Shown: in pieces, positions 61,009 through 64,000 of the stretch | How the letters are laid out: every line of letters starts with the position of its first letter | How positions within the stretch are numbered: the stretch's first letter is position 1 | Assembly (NCBI GenBank): GCA_001769855.1 | Contig: MEPP01000032.1 | Coordinates: 62,001-126,000, forward strand | DNA: 64,000 nucleotides | Reading direction: 5' to 3' | Source of the DNA: Bdellovibrionales bacterium GWA2_49_15 | Lineage (GTDB): Bacteria; Bdellovibrionota; Bacteriovoracia; Bacteriovoracales; Bacteriovoracaceae | The notes under the pieces: model-generated | Databases searched by the model: none | What the model saw: only the letters and a program-made list of their open reading frames with translations | Told to the model about the DNA's origin: nothing | Translations under genes and position numbers: made by a program

Positions 61009-63123
61009 ATGGTTAAAAAAGTAAAAGAAGACGACCCGTTGGATATTGCAGATGCCGAAGAGCAAGGTAAGCAGGTCGTTTACCTCTTAGATATCCGTAT
61101 GCCTGACTCCCCTCCTCAGCGCATTCAGGTCAATGGCAAATTAGTCCTGGGCCAACATGAGGATGCCGATGTCCACATCAAGGGACGCGGACTTCTTTCA
61201 AAGCATGCCATCTTTCGCATTAGTAATGACGTCTTAAGCATGCATAATTTCTCTCCGGAGACCAAGCTAGGTGATAAGCTCTTGGCCCCCGGAAGGATGT
61301 ATATCTTGGATAAGGGCGACAAATTAGTGATGGGCCAGCTCGACATCATTATCCGTCGTGATGAGGTGGATGGGCATGAGTTAGATACTCCCAAAACGAA
61401 CGTCAAAAGCATTCTCAAGTACAAAGATGAGTTAGAAAAAAATAAGAGCGATAAGGCCACTGGCAAAGGCCTTTTTAGTAAAATTAAGGCCCTCTTTGCA
61501 AAAAAGAAAGCCACAGAATCATTGTCTGAGGACGTGCCGGATAAAAAACTCCCGAAGCATCGAAAAGGAGAGAATCCCCACTATAAGCCAAAAACCATCA
61601 CCCATCTCCCATCCCCCGGCCCCTTCCTTCGGGCCTTGGGTCTTCCGGGAACCCTGGGGTTAATCTACATCGTCCTCTTTGGCCTCTTACCTTGGCAGAA
61701 AATGGATGGCCTGCTGTTTGAAAATGAACATCTCACGTCTCTTTTGAATTTTTTGACACAAAAAATAACCGCCCTTATTTCCGCCCATCCAAATTTGCAG
61801 GCCCATCTCACTCTCTTGCTGGAGCTGCTAACCCCACAACTGTTAGTGTTTGCCTCGACCTTTTTGGTCCTTGAACTCTTATCGCACCTTCTGGCAGGAG
61901 CATCCTTTGGGCATGTTCTTATGGGGATTGAAACGGATGATTCCTTTGTCACTAAACGTTTAAAGGCCATGGGACGTTTCCTGCTTTGGCCCCTCTCCTT
62001 GGCGACGGTCATCGGGGAATTACTGCCCATTGTAGGCGCTCGCACCTTGAAAGAAATTTTAACCGCTTCCCGCCTTCACCCAAAGAGTGCTGTCAGAAGA
62101 TTTCTTGCAAGCTTTTTACTTGTTCCCTTCGTCGTAATTCTGGCCCCCGTCTCGGCGCTTTTTTTAGATTCAGATTTTTGGGACGGGCCTTGGCAAATTA
62201 GCACTCCCCCCGTTCGTCAAACACAGGTCGGGGTGATCAAACTTGAGTCACACTTTTTTTCTGCTGCGATGGAATTACCTAAAGATCCTGATCTTGTGGT
62301 CTTACCACTTATAAAACCCGAAAATGTAGCTGAATCGACCCTGCTCATGATCGAGATAAAGAAAAATGTCCGTGCCCAGATCAAGCGCTGGACCCCGCCC
62401 AAATTTTCCTTTGCTAAATTTCCAATGGCCAATCCCGTTCTTCCCTTCCTGCATCCCGGGCTGATCAAAAATGCCACCGCCGACCTTGTTCTCGAGGATA
62501 CCATCTTAGGATTTGCCTTTTCTATTAGTTTGGACAATCTCCTCGATTATGCCCTTGAATTCGGCCCTTTCACCTATGGCCTGACAAAATTACGCCAAGA
62601 GTTCAAAGAGCAGTTTCATCTACAAGGTCGACCGGAAGTTTTTCGTCTGCCGACCGGCAGAACCGACTTGTGGGCCATCAGAGAAAGTGAGCTAAAGGAC
62701 CAGAACCAAATTTTCCTGTGGAATCTCGACACCGTCCTGCCTTCCTTTCAACTCGAGCACGATAGGGAATCCGCAGGTTTTGCGATCAGTCTCGTCAGCA
62801 AAGTTTTACGAACAATGCGTTTCAAGCAAAATTTAAAAAATGGCACACAGACTTTCACGACCAGCTCAGAATCATCTTTTTTTATGATGGACTATATGCT
62901 GGTGCCGCCGGAAATTGAAACATTGGCCGACGTGCAAAAAGTCACAGCGGCCATGAAGATGATAAAAAATGCCGCAAACAAGGATGAGCGAGCATTAAAG
63001 GCATGGCAAGAAACAAAAATTTTTCTCAATGCCCGCTGGGCCAAGCTTGCGCCCCCTAAAGCAAAAGATAAAATGGCCCTTAAAAATTGGCAAAAGGCCT
63101 TGGAAGACTTTAAAAAATTATGA
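61009..63123 (+). CDS. FHA-RDD membrane protein
   Basis: 704 residues. The FHA domain is at ~20-110 (KLVLGQHEDADVHIKGRGLL, SKHAIFRISNDVLSMHNFSP). A Lys-rich linker and transmembrane helices follow (LGLPGTLGLIYIVLFGLLPW; LVFASTFLVLELLSHLLAGA with SFGHVLMGIET, the RDD motif region; SFLLVPFVVILAPVSALFL). Then an extracytoplasmic C-terminal half of ~310 residues with no known domain. Same layout as the 931-residue protein at 53264 but without the FecR-like end. It overlaps tgt by 4 bases. Role inferred as phosphothreonine-dependent membrane scaffold. Confidence 0.75.
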   Translation: MVKKVKEDDPLDIADAEEQGKQVVYLLDIRMPDSPPQRIQVNGKLVLGQHEDADVHIKGRGLLSKHAIFRISNDVLSMHNFSPETKLGDKLLAPGRMYILDKGDKLVMGQLDIIIRRDEVDGHELDTPKTNVKSILKYKDELEKNKSDKATGKGLFSKIKALFAKKKATESLSEDVPDKKLPKHRKGENPHYKPKTITHLPSPGPFLRALGLPGTLGLIYIVLFGLLPWQKMDGLLFENEHLTSLLNFLTQKITALISAHPNLQAHLTLLLELLTPQLLVFASTFLVLELLSHLLAGASFGHVLMGIETDDSFVTKRLKAMGRFLLWPLSLATVIGELLPIVGARTLKEILTASRLHPKSAVRRFLASFLLVPFVVILAPVSALFLDSDFWDGPWQISTPPVRQTQVGVIKLESHFFSAAMELPKDPDLVVLPLIKPENVAESTLLMIEIKKNVRAQIKRWTPPKFSFAKFPMANPVLPFLHPGLIKNATADLVLEDTILGFAFSISLDNLLDYALEFGPFTYGLTKLRQEFKEQFHLQGRPEVFRLPTGRTDLWAIRESELKDQNQIFLWNLDTVLPSFQLEHDRESAGFAISLVSKVLRTMRFKQNLKNGTQTFTTSSESSFFMMDYMLVPPEIETLADVQKVTAAMKMIKNAANKDERALKAWQETKIFLNARWAKLAPPKAKDKMALKNWQKALEDFKKL

Positions 63124-64000
63124 GCATAGAAAATATCCAACACCAAAATCGGCAGCATTTTAAATTTGAACTTCTTCATGAGGATAAAAATTCCCGGGCC
63201 CGTGCCGGCATTATTCATACTCCCCACGGAGATATTCCGACTCCGGTTTTTATGCCGGTCGGCACGCATGCGGCGATTAAGGCGCTCCAGCCGCGCGAGC
63301 TGCTTGATCAGGATATTCGAATTCTTTTATCCAACACCTACCACCTCTACCTCACGCCCGGTCCCGAGCTGATCAAGAAGGCCGGAGGTCTGCACAAATT
63401 TATGGGCTGGCCCCGGGCCATCTTGACAGACTCCGGTGGATTTCAAGTTTTCAGCCTGCAGAAAAAAAGCATCAAAGAAGAAGGGGCCGAGTTCAAAAAC
63501 TTAGAAGGCAAGACCGTTCTCTTGTCACCGGAAATTTCTATCCTGACTCAAGAATCTCTAGGCTCAGATATCATGATGGCCTTTGATGAATGCATACCCT
63601 ATCCGGCCACCCCCGCCTATGTTGAAAAATCTATAGCCCGTACTCATCGCTGGCTCGATCGATGCATTAAAGCGTGGACCAGGCCTGATTGTTCACTTTT
63701 TGGAATCATTCAGGGCGGCACCTATGATGAACATCGCAAAAGATGCGTGGAAGAGGTGTGCTCGAAGGATCTCCCAGGTTATGCGATAGGAGGGGTTTCT
63801 GTGGGCGAAGGTCCTGAGCTGATGGAAAAGGCCGTTTCTTTTACCGCCCCGCTTATGCCGAAGGATCGCCCTCGCTATGTCATGGGAGTCGGCCACCCCC
63901 AGGACCTCCTGATGATTTGGGAACATGGAATTGATATGTCTGATTGTATTATTCCCACTAAATATGCCCGAGGTGGAACTCTCTACACCACACGGGGCAG
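63120..64000 (+). CDS. tgt: tRNA-guanine (queuine) transglycosylase, C-terminus cut by window edge
   Basis: At least 293 residues from the ATG in the ATGA overlap with the FHA-RDD gene. Family sequence: ARAGIIHTPHGDIPTPVFMP, STYHLYL-type loop (NTYHLYLTPGPELIKKAGGL), LTDSGGFQVFSL with the catalytic Asp, FDECIPYP, and the start of the Zn/nucleophile region (GIIQGGTY, GYAIGGVSVGEG). It swaps guanine-34 for the queuine precursor in GUN-anticodon tRNAs. It forms the queuosine pathway with queE. Confidence 0.95.
   Translation, partial: MSIENIQHQNRQHFKFELLHEDKNSRARAGIIHTPHGDIPTPVFMPVGTHAAIKALQPRELLDQDIRILLSNTYHLYLTPGPELIKKAGGLHKFMGWPRAILTDSGGFQVFSLQKKSIKEEGAEFKNLEGKTVLLSPEISILTQESLGSDIMMAFDECIPYPATPAYVEKSIARTHRWLDRCIKAWTRPDCSLFGIIQGGTYDEHRKRCVEEVCSKDLPGYAIGGVSVGEGPELMEKAVSFTAPLMPKDRPRYVMGVGHPQDLLMIWEHGIDMSDCIIPTKYARGGTLYTTRG

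Overview
The window is a 64 kb bacterial contig with tight gene packing, many 1-4 base start/stop overlaps and frequent GTG/TTG starts. The gene set is typical of Bdellovibrionota and related free-living or predatory delta-type bacteria: an rpsO-pnp-dut operon, prkA-yeaH-spoVR, a three-gene sdhCAB with a b558 cytochrome, secA, FHA-RDD membrane proteins, FecR/barrel proteins and many secreted proteins of unknown function. The taxonomic assignment is inference from gene content; there is no rRNA or tRNA in the window.

Region 1 (1-14 kb) is accessory and visibly scarred. It opens with a secreted leucine-rich-repeat protein cut by the left edge. Next come decayed genes (transglutaminase-like, alpha/beta hydrolase), then a broken AbiE-like nucleotidyltransferase locus with a perfect inverted-repeat operator. 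This locus lies between two copies of a ~130 bp direct repeat that carries a promoter and the start of a secreted-protein gene. Directly right of the second copy is a G+C-richer cassette: Lrp regulator, PLP decarboxylase, EamA exporter, SAM methyltransferase and the remnant of an MTA/SAH-type nucleosidase. After it come a cupin, remnants of a GNAT acetyltransferase and of a HigBA toxin-antitoxin pair, and an AAA ATPase.

Region 2 (12.3-25.3 kb) is mostly envelope and secretome genes. A beta-helix hexapeptide-repeat protein and an 814-residue Cys-rich protein share an N-terminal secreted module, and a decayed third copy precedes the first. A run of small secreted proteins has duplicated upstream DNA. 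Other genes encode lipoproteins, a radical SAM enzyme and a gingipain-type (C25) peptidase.

Region 3 (25.3-41.8 kb, mostly minus strand) is a conserved core block. It holds sigma factor, rpsO, pnp, dut, a small PHA-granule-like protein, ferredoxin, coiled-coil protein and SDR; then two secreted proteins, a FecR/barrel protein, and the stress module spoVR-yeaH-prkA.

Region 4 (42-64 kb) holds a PP2C phosphatase divergent from prkA, an M23 peptidase, secA, a YbjQ-like protein, glpD, sdhCAB, two FHA-RDD proteins, a SprT/DUF2786 protein, queE, a TraR/DksA protein, a DEAD-box helicase and the start of tgt. Ser/Thr phosphosignalling parts (PrkA, PP2C, two FHA proteins) recur here. The two queuosine genes (queE, tgt) lie 5 kb apart.
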